NCBI GenBank assembly: GCA_937923255.1
Contig: CALAIL010000028.1
Span: 31,776-95,775 of the forward strand
Length of the DNA: 64,000 bases
From: an uncultured Propionivibrio sp.
Lineage (GTDB): Bacteria > Pseudomonadota > Gammaproteobacteria > Burkholderiales > Rhodocyclaceae
Reading direction: 5' to 3'
The notes under the pieces were generated by a model that saw only the letters and a list, made by a program, of their open reading frames with translations, searched no databases and was not told the DNA's origin. Of the stretch, positions 20,315 to 28,655 are shown in pieces. The position numbers and the translations under genes are program-made. The stretch's first letter is position 1; each line of letters starts with the position of its first letter.

Positions 20315-20423
20315 GAACCGCCCGAAATGAATGGGGCCGGCACCGGCCGCCTACACGCCGTGTCGGAATGAAGGCGCGGCGAATATCAGCAGAGCGTTGA
20401 TGGCGCGGAGCGGGCGGTTTTGG

Positions 20424-20570
20424 TCAGCGCCGGTCGGCGTCGAGCGGAGCGGGTTGGCCGAGCAGATTCTGTCGCAGCGCATCGTCTTCCTTCAGCTCCA
20501 ACCACATGGCGCTGAGAATCGCACAAGCGGCCGCCAGCGGCAGGCCGAGAATCCAGACTAAGTACCACAT
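20424..20570 (-). CDS. cydX: Cytochrome bd oxidase small subunit CydX
   Basis: Forty-eight residues starting MWYLVWILGLPLAAACAIL, a single membrane helix, then AMWLELKEDD, which matches the CydX/YbgT signature (MWYF..WILG..LA, and a W-x-E shortly after the helix). CydX binds and stabilises the CydAB oxidase and is needed for full activity in enterobacteria. It lies 33 bases after cydB on the same strand. The C-terminal extension after residue 30 (ALRQNLLGQPAPLDADRR) is longer than in E. coli, where the protein has 37 residues. Confidence 0.9.
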   Translation of the reverse strand: MWYLVWILGLPLAAACAILSAMWLELKEDDALRQNLLGQPAPLDADRR

Positions 20571-20603
20571 GCTCAATATCCCATGAATGAAATGATCGGG
20601 GCG

Positions 20604-21758
20604 TCAGTAGGCGTGTTCTTTGTCGTTCTCAATGGCTTCGGCGTCCACCTTGCCGCGCAGTACCGAGAAGACCCAGCTGGTGTAGGCGAGAATGATCGGC
20701 ATGAAGATCAGCGTCGAAATCAGCATGATGAACAGCGTCAGGTGGCTCGATGAAGCATCCCACACCGTCAGGCTGGCCGAGGGGTTGGCGGATGAGGGCA
20801 GGATGAAGGGAAACATCGAGACGCCGACGCTGGTAATGATTCCGGCGATGCCCGCGCCGCCCGTGATCAGGGCGGCCAGCGGGCGGCGGGCGGCCATGCA
20901 GAGCGCGGCGATTACGCTGCCCGCCAGCCCCAGCCCGGGCACCAGCCAGAGCACGGGGCGCGCGGCGTAGTTGGCTAACCAGGCGCCGTTTTGTATCACG
21001 GCGTGCTTGAGCAGCGGGTTCGATACGCCAGAGGTGGAAATTTCGCTCGTAATGACGTATCCCGGCAGAAAGAACGCCAGTACGGCGCCCGCCGCCAGGT
21101 ACAGCACCGGAACGGTAAGCGCCGCCGTGATGCCGAAACGGCGCGCGCGCTCGGCCACAGCGCCCGACGTTTTGAGTTGCAGCCAGGCGGCCCCGTGCAT
21201 GACGAGCATGGCGACGGAAACCAGGCCGCACAACAGGGCAAAGGGATTGAGCAGTCCAAAAAACGAACCGTCGTAAAAAATCTGCATGTCCTCTTCGATG
21301 CGGAAGGGCACGCCCTGCAACACGTTGCCTACCGCCACGCCAAAAATCAGCGACGGCGCAAATCCCCCTATGAATAAAGCCCAGTCCCAGCGATTACGCC
21401 AGGAGGCTTCCTCGCGCTTGCTGCGGAATTTGAAGGCGACGGGGCGCAGGATGAGTGCGAACAGAATGGCGAACATCGCCAGGTAAAAGCCTGAAAACGA
21501 TACGGCGTAGAGTTGCGGCCAGGCCGCGAAAATGGCGCCGCCGCCGAGGATCAGCCAGACCTGGTTGCCTTCCCAGACGGGGCCGATCGCATTGATGACG
21601 GTGCGGCGTTCGATGTCGCTGCGCGCCGCAAAGGGCAGCAAGGTCGCAGCGCCCAGGTCAAAGCCGTCGGTCAAGGCGAACCCGATCAGCAGCACGCCCA
21701 GCAGCGCCCACCAGATCAGGCGCAGTGTCTCATAGGAGATCAGTTCAGTCAGGATCAT
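20604..21758 (-). CDS. cydB: Cytochrome bd ubiquinol oxidase subunit II
   Basis: CydB is the structural partner of CydA in the high-affinity, non-proton-pumping quinol oxidase of the inner membrane. The 384-residue protein begins MILTELISYETLRLIWWALLG and contains DGFDLGAATLLPF and IGPVWEGNQVWLILGGGA, both diagnostic, with about nine membrane helices. The C-terminal part ILAYTSWVFSVLRGKV matches the family. Length is normal (E. coli 379). It is the fourth gene of cydDCABX, 30 bases after cydA. Confidence 0.97.
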   Translation of the reverse strand: MILTELISYETLRLIWWALLGVLLIGFALTDGFDLGAATLLPFAARSDIERRTVINAIGPVWEGNQVWLILGGGAIFAAWPQLYAVSFSGFYLAMFAILFALILRPVAFKFRSKREEASWRNRWDWALFIGGFAPSLIFGVAVGNVLQGVPFRIEEDMQIFYDGSFFGLLNPFALLCGLVSVAMLVMHGAAWLQLKTSGAVAERARRFGITAALTVPVLYLAAGAVLAFFLPGYVITSEISTSGVSNPLLKHAVIQNGAWLANYAARPVLWLVPGLGLAGSVIAALCMAARRPLAALITGGAGIAGIITSVGVSMFPFILPSSANPSASLTVWDASSSHLTLFIMLISTLIFMPIILAYTSWVFSVLRGKVDAEAIENDKEHAY

Positions 21759-21788
21759 GCCGTTTGCTCCTTGCTAGAAGTTGTTGGG

Positions 21789-23375
21789 TTAATGTGCCGG
21801 CGCTGGGGTGGCAGCGGTTATCCGGCTGTCAGCGCTGTCCGGCGCCTCGATGTCCGGGCCTTTGCGGATCGCGCGGAGCATCAGCTTCAGCTCGATGAGC
21901 AGCAGGACGGTGTAGATCAGGACAAAGCCGATGATCGTGAACAACACCGTCGATGCGCCCAGATTTGAAACGGCGACGGCCGTCGGCAAAACGCCTTCGA
22001 TCACCCAGGGTTGGCGCCCCAGTTCGGCAACGATCCAGCCGCATTCAATGGCGATCCACGGCAGGGGAATGGAATACGCGGCGATCTTGAGCAGCCAGCG
22101 GTGCGCATCGAGTCGGCGTTGTATCGAGAGCCAGGAAAATACGGCGGTCAGCACAATGAGAAAGAAGCCCAGACCAACCATCAGGCGGAACGCCCAGAAC
22201 AGCGGGGCGACCTGCGGTACGGTATCCCACGCTGCTTGCCGGATTTGTTCGGGACTCGCCTGGCGCGGGTCGTCCGTGTAACGCTTGAGCAGCAACGCAT
22301 GGCCCAGCGCATGCCCGTGCGTTTCAAAGTCGGCCTGTGCCTGGGGCGGTATGTCTGCCCCTATTTTGCTGGCGGCGCGGATGCGCTGCAAGGCGTTGTA
22401 GGCCGTGAGGCCGTCGCGGATGCGGCGTTCGGCCTGCTCGACCAGTGCCTCGATGCCGGGAATTTCGGTCGTTAAGGAACGCGTGCCGATCAGCCCCATG
22501 AGCCACGGAACATGCACGGCATAATGGGTTTCGCGTGCGGCCTGGTCCGGAAAACCAAAAGCGGTGAAGGCGGCGGGCGCAGGCTCGGTCTTCCACATGG
22601 CTTCCATGGCGGCGAGCTTCATCTTCTGGTGTTTGGCGACGAGGTAGCCGCTTTCATCGCCCAGCGCCACCAGCGCCAGTGCGGAAACCAGGCCGAACGT
22701 CGCCGCCACGGTCATGGACCGTTTGGCAAGCGCCGGGTAGCGTCCCTTGAGGAGGTAGCAGGCCGAAATGCCGAGGACGAAAACGGCCGCCGTCACATAG
22801 CCGGCAGTCACGGTATGCACGAACTTCGTCTGCGCCATCGGGTTGATGAGCACGGCGAAAAAATCCGTCATTTCCATGCGCATGGTCTGCGGGTTGAACT
22901 GGGCGCCGACCGGATTTTGCATCCAGCCATTGGCGATGAGAATCCACAAGGCCGAAAAATTCGAGCCGAGCGCCACGCACCAGGCGACGATCAGGTGCTT
23001 CACGCGGGAAAGCCGCTCCCAGCCAAAAAAGAACAGGCCCACAAAGGTGGCTTCCAGAAAGAAGGCCATCAATCCTTCCAGAGCAAGCGGGGCGCCGAAA
23101 ATATCGCCGACGTAGTGGCTGTAATAGCTCCAGTTCATGCCGAACTGAAATTCCATCACGATGCCGGTGGCGACGCCCATGGCGAAATTGATGCCGAACA
23201 ACCCGCCCCAGAATTTCGTCATGTCACGCCAAAGCGTACGGCCGGTCAGCACATAAACCGTCTCCATGATGGCGACCAGGATCGACAGCCCCAGCGTCAG
23301 CGGAACGAAAATAAAGTGGTAGAGCGCAGTCAGTGCAAACTGCAGGCGCGACAGGCTGACGATGTCAAAATCCAT
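21789..23375 (-). CDS. cydA: Cytochrome bd ubiquinol oxidase subunit I
   Basis: CydA carries hemes b558, b595 and d and oxidises quinol. The 528-residue protein starts MDFDIVSLSRLQFALTALYHFIFV; His20 corresponds to the heme b595 ligand. GWMQNPVGAQFNPQTMRMEM is the typical stretch before the next helix. The long segment between about residues 250 and 380 (the Q-loop that binds quinol) indicates the long-Q-loop type seen in E. coli. Length fits (E. coli 522). It follows cydC by 45 bases on the same strand. Confidence 0.97.
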   Translation of the reverse strand: MDFDIVSLSRLQFALTALYHFIFVPLTLGLSILVAIMETVYVLTGRTLWRDMTKFWGGLFGINFAMGVATGIVMEFQFGMNWSYYSHYVGDIFGAPLALEGLMAFFLEATFVGLFFFGWERLSRVKHLIVAWCVALGSNFSALWILIANGWMQNPVGAQFNPQTMRMEMTDFFAVLINPMAQTKFVHTVTAGYVTAAVFVLGISACYLLKGRYPALAKRSMTVAATFGLVSALALVALGDESGYLVAKHQKMKLAAMEAMWKTEPAPAAFTAFGFPDQAARETHYAVHVPWLMGLIGTRSLTTEIPGIEALVEQAERRIRDGLTAYNALQRIRAASKIGADIPPQAQADFETHGHALGHALLLKRYTDDPRQASPEQIRQAAWDTVPQVAPLFWAFRLMVGLGFFLIVLTAVFSWLSIQRRLDAHRWLLKIAAYSIPLPWIAIECGWIVAELGRQPWVIEGVLPTAVAVSNLGASTVLFTIIGFVLIYTVLLLIELKLMLRAIRKGPDIEAPDSADSRITAATPAPAH

Positions 23376-23420
23376 GGCGGTTTCCCCTTATGAATATGGC
23401 TTCATGTGCATCCGAATGAA

Positions 23421-25163
23421 TCAGTCATGCCTCAATGTGGCCAGTACGGCATCAAAATCCGGGCTGCTCCGGCGATACTCGGCTTCAATGCGGCCGCTGC
23501 GCAGTATCAGCAGACGGTCGGCCAGCGATGCCTCGCGCTTCAGATGGGTGGCCATCAGCCAGGCGCGCCCTTCGCCCAGGATCCGAAGCCGCGCGAGTAC
23601 ATCCGCCGCCGTTGCCGCGTCCAGTCCTTCTGTCGGCTCGTCAAGGAGCCAGAATGGATGGGATTGTAGCAGCAGGCGCGCCAGCGCCAAACGGCGTCTC
23701 TGCCCGGCAGAGAGGCCCAGCCCGCTTTCGCCGAGCCGGGTTTCCAGTCCAGCATTCAGGCCGCGTATATCGGCGGCCAGTCCGGCTGATTCGAGCGCGT
23801 GCCAGAGCGCCTCATCGCCGGCTTCGGGCGCGGCCAGCAGCAGGTTCTCGCGCAGGGAATCCTGAAAGAGATCGGTCCGCTGGCTCAGCCAGGCAAAGGG
23901 CAGCCGCCGGATACTGCCTGCGTGCGCCGTCAACTCGCCGGCGAGCAGCGCCATCAGCGTCGATTTGCCGGCACCGCTGGGGCCGACGACGGCAACCCGT
24001 TCTCCACGGGCAATCGTCAGGGAAAGCGATTGCAGCGCGTCGATCGCACTGCCCGGATAACGTGCCGAAACCCGTTGCAGGATGACTGCATCGCCGGCAT
24101 TGGGCACATCAGGCGCAGCGGCGGCATCCAGCGTTACGCCCGAATCTGCACAATCTGCACGCTCGGCGTACTCGGCACAATGGGGCGACAGACGCCTTGC
24201 TGCCAGCCACATGCGGCCAGCTTCCAGCGCGCCGCGCCGGAGTGCGGCAAAGGGTTCCATGGCCGCTAGTGCGATGAGCAGCGCCAGCACCGCGGCGGGA
24301 ATGCCGATCTGCCCGCGATCGACCAGTGCGCCGACGCCGAGCAAGGTGGCGGCCAGGGTCAGGCTGCCGGCAATGCCGTAAATTGCGCTGGCGGCCGTGT
24401 CCAGACGGTGCAGACGCCGGTCGGCGCGCGCCAGGCGACGATCCGTTTGCTCAAGCGCCGCACATTGGGCTGCCAGACGTCCGGCCATGACCAGCTCTGT
24501 CTGGCCGGAGACCAGATCGACGGTCTGCGCCCGCAGGCGTTCCGTGAGCAGTGCGCGGCGCAAGGCGGGTCGGCGGGAGCGGAAGAACAGCCCGACGCTG
24601 ACAGCCGTGCCGACCGCCAGCATCCATATTCCCAGGGCGATACCGAGCCAGAGCGTCATGAGACCGAGCGTTACCGCAGCGAACGCCGTTGCGCACAGCG
24701 CCGCACCGGCCGGCGTCAGCAGGCGAAGATAGAGCGATTCCAGCGCGTCGAGGTCGCTGGTCAGCCGAAAGAGCGCCCGCGCCGGACGGCGCAGCAGTTC
24801 CCGGATCTGCGCGGCGCCCGCCCAGCCCCGGAAAATACGCTCGCGCAGTGCCGCCAGTGCGGCCAGCGTCGCGTCATGCGTCACGAGTCGTTCGCTATAA
24901 CGTGCAGCGGTGCGCCCCAGCGCCAGCAGGCGGATGCCGGCCGACGGCGCGAATACGTCGAAGGCCAGGGCACTGGCGGCGTGCAGTCCGGCAATGGCGG
25001 TGGCGGCAATGAACCAGCCCGACAGTCCGAGCAGCCCCATGCCGGCAAGAACGGTGATTGCCGCCAGGCTGGCGCCCAGCGCCATGCGGCGCCAAACCCC
25101 GGCGAACAGGGCGCCGAGCACGGGGCGCAGCACCGAGGCTGTCTCACTGAATCTGCGCGTCAT
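23421..25163 (-). CDS. cydC: Heterodimeric ABC exporter CydC
   Basis: CydC pairs with CydD to form the ABC transporter needed for assembly of cytochrome bd; it moves thiols such as glutathione and cysteine to the periplasm, and heme has also been implicated. The start MTRRFSETASVLRPVLGALF at 25163 was preferred to a longer frame that overlaps cydD by another 87 bases. The 580-residue chain has six membrane helices and an ATPase domain. The Walker A motif GPSGAGKST is near residue 390, the signature LGLSAGQRRRLALARLL near 488, and Walker B WLLDEPTEGLD near 506. It overlaps the end of cydD by 20 bases, so the two are translationally coupled. Confidence 0.95.
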   Translation of the reverse strand: MTRRFSETASVLRPVLGALFAGVWRRMALGASLAAITVLAGMGLLGLSGWFIAATAIAGLHAASALAFDVFAPSAGIRLLALGRTAARYSERLVTHDATLAALAALRERIFRGWAGAAQIRELLRRPARALFRLTSDLDALESLYLRLLTPAGAALCATAFAAVTLGLMTLWLGIALGIWMLAVGTAVSVGLFFRSRRPALRRALLTERLRAQTVDLVSGQTELVMAGRLAAQCAALEQTDRRLARADRRLHRLDTAASAIYGIAGSLTLAATLLGVGALVDRGQIGIPAAVLALLIALAAMEPFAALRRGALEAGRMWLAARRLSPHCAEYAERADCADSGVTLDAAAAPDVPNAGDAVILQRVSARYPGSAIDALQSLSLTIARGERVAVVGPSGAGKSTLMALLAGELTAHAGSIRRLPFAWLSQRTDLFQDSLRENLLLAAPEAGDEALWHALESAGLAADIRGLNAGLETRLGESGLGLSAGQRRRLALARLLLQSHPFWLLDEPTEGLDAATAADVLARLRILGEGRAWLMATHLKREASLADRLLILRSGRIEAEYRRSSPDFDAVLATLRHD

Positions 25164-26907
25164 CGCATGCCTCTGCCTCGGCGTGTACGGCGCCGTTGGG
25201 GGTCGGGAGCACCGCGCTGCGATCCAGTCGTGCGGCAAGCACCGGGTCATGCGTGGCGACGATCAGAGTGCGCCCCCGCGCCAGATCGAGAAGAGATTGC
25301 GTGACCTGGGCGGCCGTCTCGCTATCCAGATGCGCTGTCGGTTCATCCGCCAGCAGCAGATCCGCGTGCGATATGTGCAATGCGGCAGCCAGACGCGCCA
25401 AGGCCAGCCTGACGGCCTCGCCGCCGGACAGTCCCGTTCCGCCTTCGCCCAGCGAGATGCCCGGATGCGCCTGCGCCACGCTGCCCAGCTGCGCCCAGCA
25501 GATGGCCTGCTGCACATACGCCTCGCCATCGCCTTCACCTGGATCCGTCCGTCCGAGCGAGACGTTGTGCTGTACCGATCCGGAAAATACGTGCGGGCGC
25601 TGCCCCATCCAGGCCATGCGCTGACGCAGCCGCTGCGCTGATGAGGCGGTCAGGGCTGTGCCGCCGATCTCGATACGGCCTTGCGAGGCCTGCAACAACC
25701 CGGCCATCAGCGAGAGCAGAACCGTTTTCCCCGTGCCGCTGGGCGCCATCAACGCCACCCGTTCTCCAGGCGCTACGTTCAGCGCAAAGTCCTGGAAAAC
25801 GGGGGCTTCGCCAGGAAACGCAAAACGCAACCCTTCGATCCTGACCTGCGGCGGCAGATCAGGCGCATCCTTTTCTCCCGATGAAGGCGAGGGCGTTTGC
25901 GCTGGAAGCGGATTATCCGGCGCGCCGCCAAGCAGCGGCAGTCCGCCCACCGCGAGCCGGTTCAATACGTCCGCCGCCGCAAGGCCCGCGGCACGGTCGT
26001 GCCAGACGGCAGCCAGCTCCCTCAGTGGCTCGAAAAAGGCCGGCGCCAGCAACAGGATAAAGAGCGCTTCGGCCAGATCGAGCCGCCGCCCCCAGGCGCC
26101 GAATTTCAGATAACCCAGCAGATGGAAGCCGATGTAAACCGCGACGAGGGCGACGCCCAATGCGGAAAACAGCTCCAGCACCGCCGAAGACAAAAAGGCG
26201 ATGCGCAGTACGCGCAGCGTGCGCTGGCGAAGATCCTCGATCTGGGCGCGCAGGCGGCGCGCCGTCAGCGCCACGCAACCCAGCGCGCGCAGTGTCGGCA
26301 GGCCGCGCAGGCGGTCGAGCAGAAACGCATTCATACTGCCCATTTGCAGCCACTGCGCTTCACTGGCGGCACGGGCGCGGCGGCCTACGATCGCCATGAA
26401 CATCGGAATCAGCGGCGCCGCCAGCAGGAGCACCAGCGCGGCAGCCCAGGAAAACCAGGCGACCGGCAGCACGATCAGCGCGGGCATGATGCGCGCGCGC
26501 CAGACGGCGCTGCGGTAACGCGTCAGCCAGGGGAGAATCGCTTCGGCCTGTTCGGCCAATGCACTGGCGGAAGCGCCGGCATGCATCCGGGCGCGATCCA
26601 GCGGAGAGCGTGCTGCCAGCGCTGCGACAGTACGGCTGCGCCAGCGGCTCAGACGTTCGCGCGCCGTGTCGAACATGCAGCCGGCGCTCCACACCTCCAG
26701 TACGGCGCGCAAAACGCCGGTAAAGACGATGCCTGCCGCCGGCCATACAAGATCCGCGACGCTTGCGCCGTGGTGCAGGCGCGAGACGCCCCATACAATG
26801 AGCGCTGCCTGCGGGAGCCACAGGAGCGGGCTGACTGCATGTGCCAGGCAGGCGGCATCGAGCCGCAGGCCGGGCGCGGGCGGACTGTCTTGCGCGTTCG
26901 GTTTCAT
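25144..26907 (-). CDS. cydD: Heterodimeric ABC exporter CydD
   Basis: Partner of CydC, 587 residues, with an N-terminal membrane domain of about six helices and a C-terminal ATPase. RSRTVAALAARSPLDRARMHAG and the LLDRLRGLPTLRALG coupling stretch are CydD-like. Walker A APSGTGKTVLL lies near residue 387, the signature TGLSGGEAVRLALARL near 495, and Walker B LLLADEPTAHLDSE near 519. It is the first gene of the operon cydD-cydC-cydA-cydB-cydX, so transporter and oxidase are made together. No clear promoter was recognised upstream. Confidence 0.95.
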   Translation of the reverse strand: MKPNAQDSPPAPGLRLDAACLAHAVSPLLWLPQAALIVWGVSRLHHGASVADLVWPAAGIVFTGVLRAVLEVWSAGCMFDTARERLSRWRSRTVAALAARSPLDRARMHAGASASALAEQAEAILPWLTRYRSAVWRARIMPALIVLPVAWFSWAAALVLLLAAPLIPMFMAIVGRRARAASEAQWLQMGSMNAFLLDRLRGLPTLRALGCVALTARRLRAQIEDLRQRTLRVLRIAFLSSAVLELFSALGVALVAVYIGFHLLGYLKFGAWGRRLDLAEALFILLLAPAFFEPLRELAAVWHDRAAGLAAADVLNRLAVGGLPLLGGAPDNPLPAQTPSPSSGEKDAPDLPPQVRIEGLRFAFPGEAPVFQDFALNVAPGERVALMAPSGTGKTVLLSLMAGLLQASQGRIEIGGTALTASSAQRLRQRMAWMGQRPHVFSGSVQHNVSLGRTDPGEGDGEAYVQQAICWAQLGSVAQAHPGISLGEGGTGLSGGEAVRLALARLAAALHISHADLLLADEPTAHLDSETAAQVTQSLLDLARGRTLIVATHDPVLAARLDRSAVLPTPNGAVHAEAEACDDAQIQ

Positions 26908-27120
26908 GAAGGGAGAGGGCGGGCAGTTCTGAAAATGCTTTGAGGGCGCACCGTATTATTAGCCAGACACACGTAGATTCACAAGAAAAACAACGGCTTC
27001 CTTTGCCAAAATACGGCGTTGCTGTATTGACCTGGCGTTGCCGTACTGAATGGTCTGTTTGTGGCGTACCGCCTTGTCTCTTGGCAAAGTCGAGCTGCTA
27101 TTTACGCTTTCCTTGATGAC
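26908..27120. other. Region upstream of cydD without a gene
   Basis: No coding sequence is supported. The DNA is more AT-rich than the neighbouring genes and must contain the cyd promoter, but I could not pick a clear -35/-10 pair or an FNR-type site by eye. From about 27,120 onward it grades into the transposase relic. Confidence 0.3.
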
Positions 27121-27129
27121 CCTCACGCT

Positions 27130-27350
27130 ACAGCCTCTGTATTGCCGCACAGAGCAACAAGCGCTGCGCGACCGTGCAGGAGACGTTACGGCAGGTATTT
27201 GAGCGCTACGGCCTGCCGAAGTGCATTAACGCCGATTTTTTGCCATCAGTTTGTGGAGGAATTTGATCTGAATAAGGCTTGATAGATTATCCCCGAACTG
27301 TCACCTATGTCCTCGCACGCCGTTACCTAGGTGTCCGGTCTATACACTCC
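27130..27350 (+). pseudogene. Relic of an IS481-like insertion sequence
   Basis: The plus strand near 27,165-27,245 encodes ATVQETLRQVFERYGLPKC followed by INAD, which resembles the DDE region of IS481-family transposases (xxxFERYGLPxxIxxDNG). It then runs into stops and changes frame. About 50 bases further, 27,297-27,350, the sequence GTCACCTATGTCCTCGC and GTTACCTAGGTGTCCGG looks like the end of such an element. No intact transposase or complete terminal repeat remains. The IS3 family is the alternative. Confidence 0.45.
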
Positions 27351-27588
27351 TTTTCTCGTTACGCGAGCTGTCCCAGTCCCGCAAGCGGGCGAGTAGTTTT
27401 CCTTAGTTTCCGCAGTTGTTTTTACAGCGCTTAAGATAGGTAGATACCTATGGTCAAACTGGATAAATGCTCTCTTCCGGCCAAGCGGCGTAAACGCTGG
27501 CTTCACCAGGCGAGCCAAGCACATGGTTTTTAGAGACAGTTCAAGGACGGGCACTGTCTATAATTTTTCTTTTATCTGGAGCACTGCC
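27351..27588 (+). promoter_or_regulatory. Upstream region of the tehA-like gene with a candidate -10 box
   Basis: No gene is supported. A perfect TATAAT at 27,559-27,564 lies 25 bases before the ATG at 27,589, with a GGAG ribosome site at 27,578-27,581. The -35 region is weak, so the promoter is only a candidate. Confidence 0.4.
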
Positions 27589-28551
27589 ATGTCTGTTTCT
27601 TCGCCTGCTGCACCGTCGCGCAAGTTTCCGGTTCCGCTCAGTTATTTCAGTATGCCGCTTGGTTTGTCCGCACTGGGGCTGTCGTGGCGTTATGGCGCGG
27701 CAATGGGGTTTGCACCGTCCTGGCCGGCTGAAGCGCTGTTGGCGGTCGCCGCGCTGTTGTGGCTGCTGCTGATCGCCGCTTATGCCGTCAAGATCTGGCG
27801 TTTCCGCGCGGATTTTCTCGCCGATTTGCAGGATCTGGTGCAGTGCTGTTTTTTGAGCATGATCCCTATCACGCTGTTGTTGCTGGCGATGGCGCTTTTG
27901 CCGTATGCCCGTCTGCCGGCGATGCTGGCTGTGATGCTGGGGGTTGGCGCGCAGCTGGCGTTTGCCATGTATCGTGCGGCGGGTTTGTGGCGCGGTTTAC
28001 ACACGCTCGCGGCAACGACGCCGGTGGTGTATTTGCCAACGGTCGCCGCTGCGTTTGTCAGCACCTCGGCGTTCGCCGCGCTGGGATTCACGGACTATGC
28101 CTGGCTGTTTTTCGGGATGGGGGTATTTTCGTGGCTGAGTCTGGAAGGGGCGATTTTATTGCGGCTGCGGGTTGAACAGGCGCTGGCGCCAGCGGTGCGC
28201 GGGATCGTCGGGATTCAGTTGGCACCGCCGTTTGTCGCCTGTGGTGCGTATTTCGCCGTGCATGGCGGGGCGGTGGATGGTTTTGCCTTGATGTTGATGG
28301 GGTATGGCTGGTTGCAGGGGCTGTTTTTGTTGCGGCTGCTGCCGTGGCTGCTAAGCGATGGCTTTTTTATGAGCTCTTGGGGGTTTTCATTCGGCCTTGC
28401 GGCAATGTGCGGCTGCGGCCTGCATTTGCTGGCGCAGGGCATGATGCTGTTCTTGGCATGGGTGATGGTAGTGGCAGGTAGCGGCGGGATTGCGCTGCTG
28501 GTGCTGGCGACGTTTGCGGCGATGCGGCGCGGGCGGTTTTGGCTGCGTTAG
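27589..28551 (+). CDS. TehA/SLAC1-type membrane channel
   Basis: Integral membrane protein of 320 residues with about ten hydrophobic helices. The N-terminal KFPVPLSYFSMPLGLSALGLSWR and the following GLSWRYGAA stretch match the TehA/SLAC1 (voltage-dependent anion channel, C4-dicarboxylate transporter) family, as does the helix-rich layout. E. coli TehA gives tellurite resistance when over-expressed, but its natural substrate is unknown and no tehB is nearby, so I give no symbol. The start MSVSSPAAPS was chosen for its ribosome site; a longer frame begins 66 bases upstream. Confidence 0.82.
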   Translation: MSVSSPAAPSRKFPVPLSYFSMPLGLSALGLSWRYGAAMGFAPSWPAEALLAVAALLWLLLIAAYAVKIWRFRADFLADLQDLVQCCFLSMIPITLLLLAMALLPYARLPAMLAVMLGVGAQLAFAMYRAAGLWRGLHTLAATTPVVYLPTVAAAFVSTSAFAALGFTDYAWLFFGMGVFSWLSLEGAILLRLRVEQALAPAVRGIVGIQLAPPFVACGAYFAVHGGAVDGFALMLMGYGWLQGLFLLRLLPWLLSDGFFMSSWGFSFGLAAMCGCGLHLLAQGMMLFLAWVMVVAGSGGIALLVLATFAAMRRGRFWLR

Positions 28552-28655
28552 TTGGCAGCTGGCGCTCGCCCACCTTGTTTTTTCTGCCCTGACCCAAATG
28601 TTTTTTCTACGGGTGTGCGGTGCGCCCGTCTCGTTACCTCATATAAAGGATTCTT

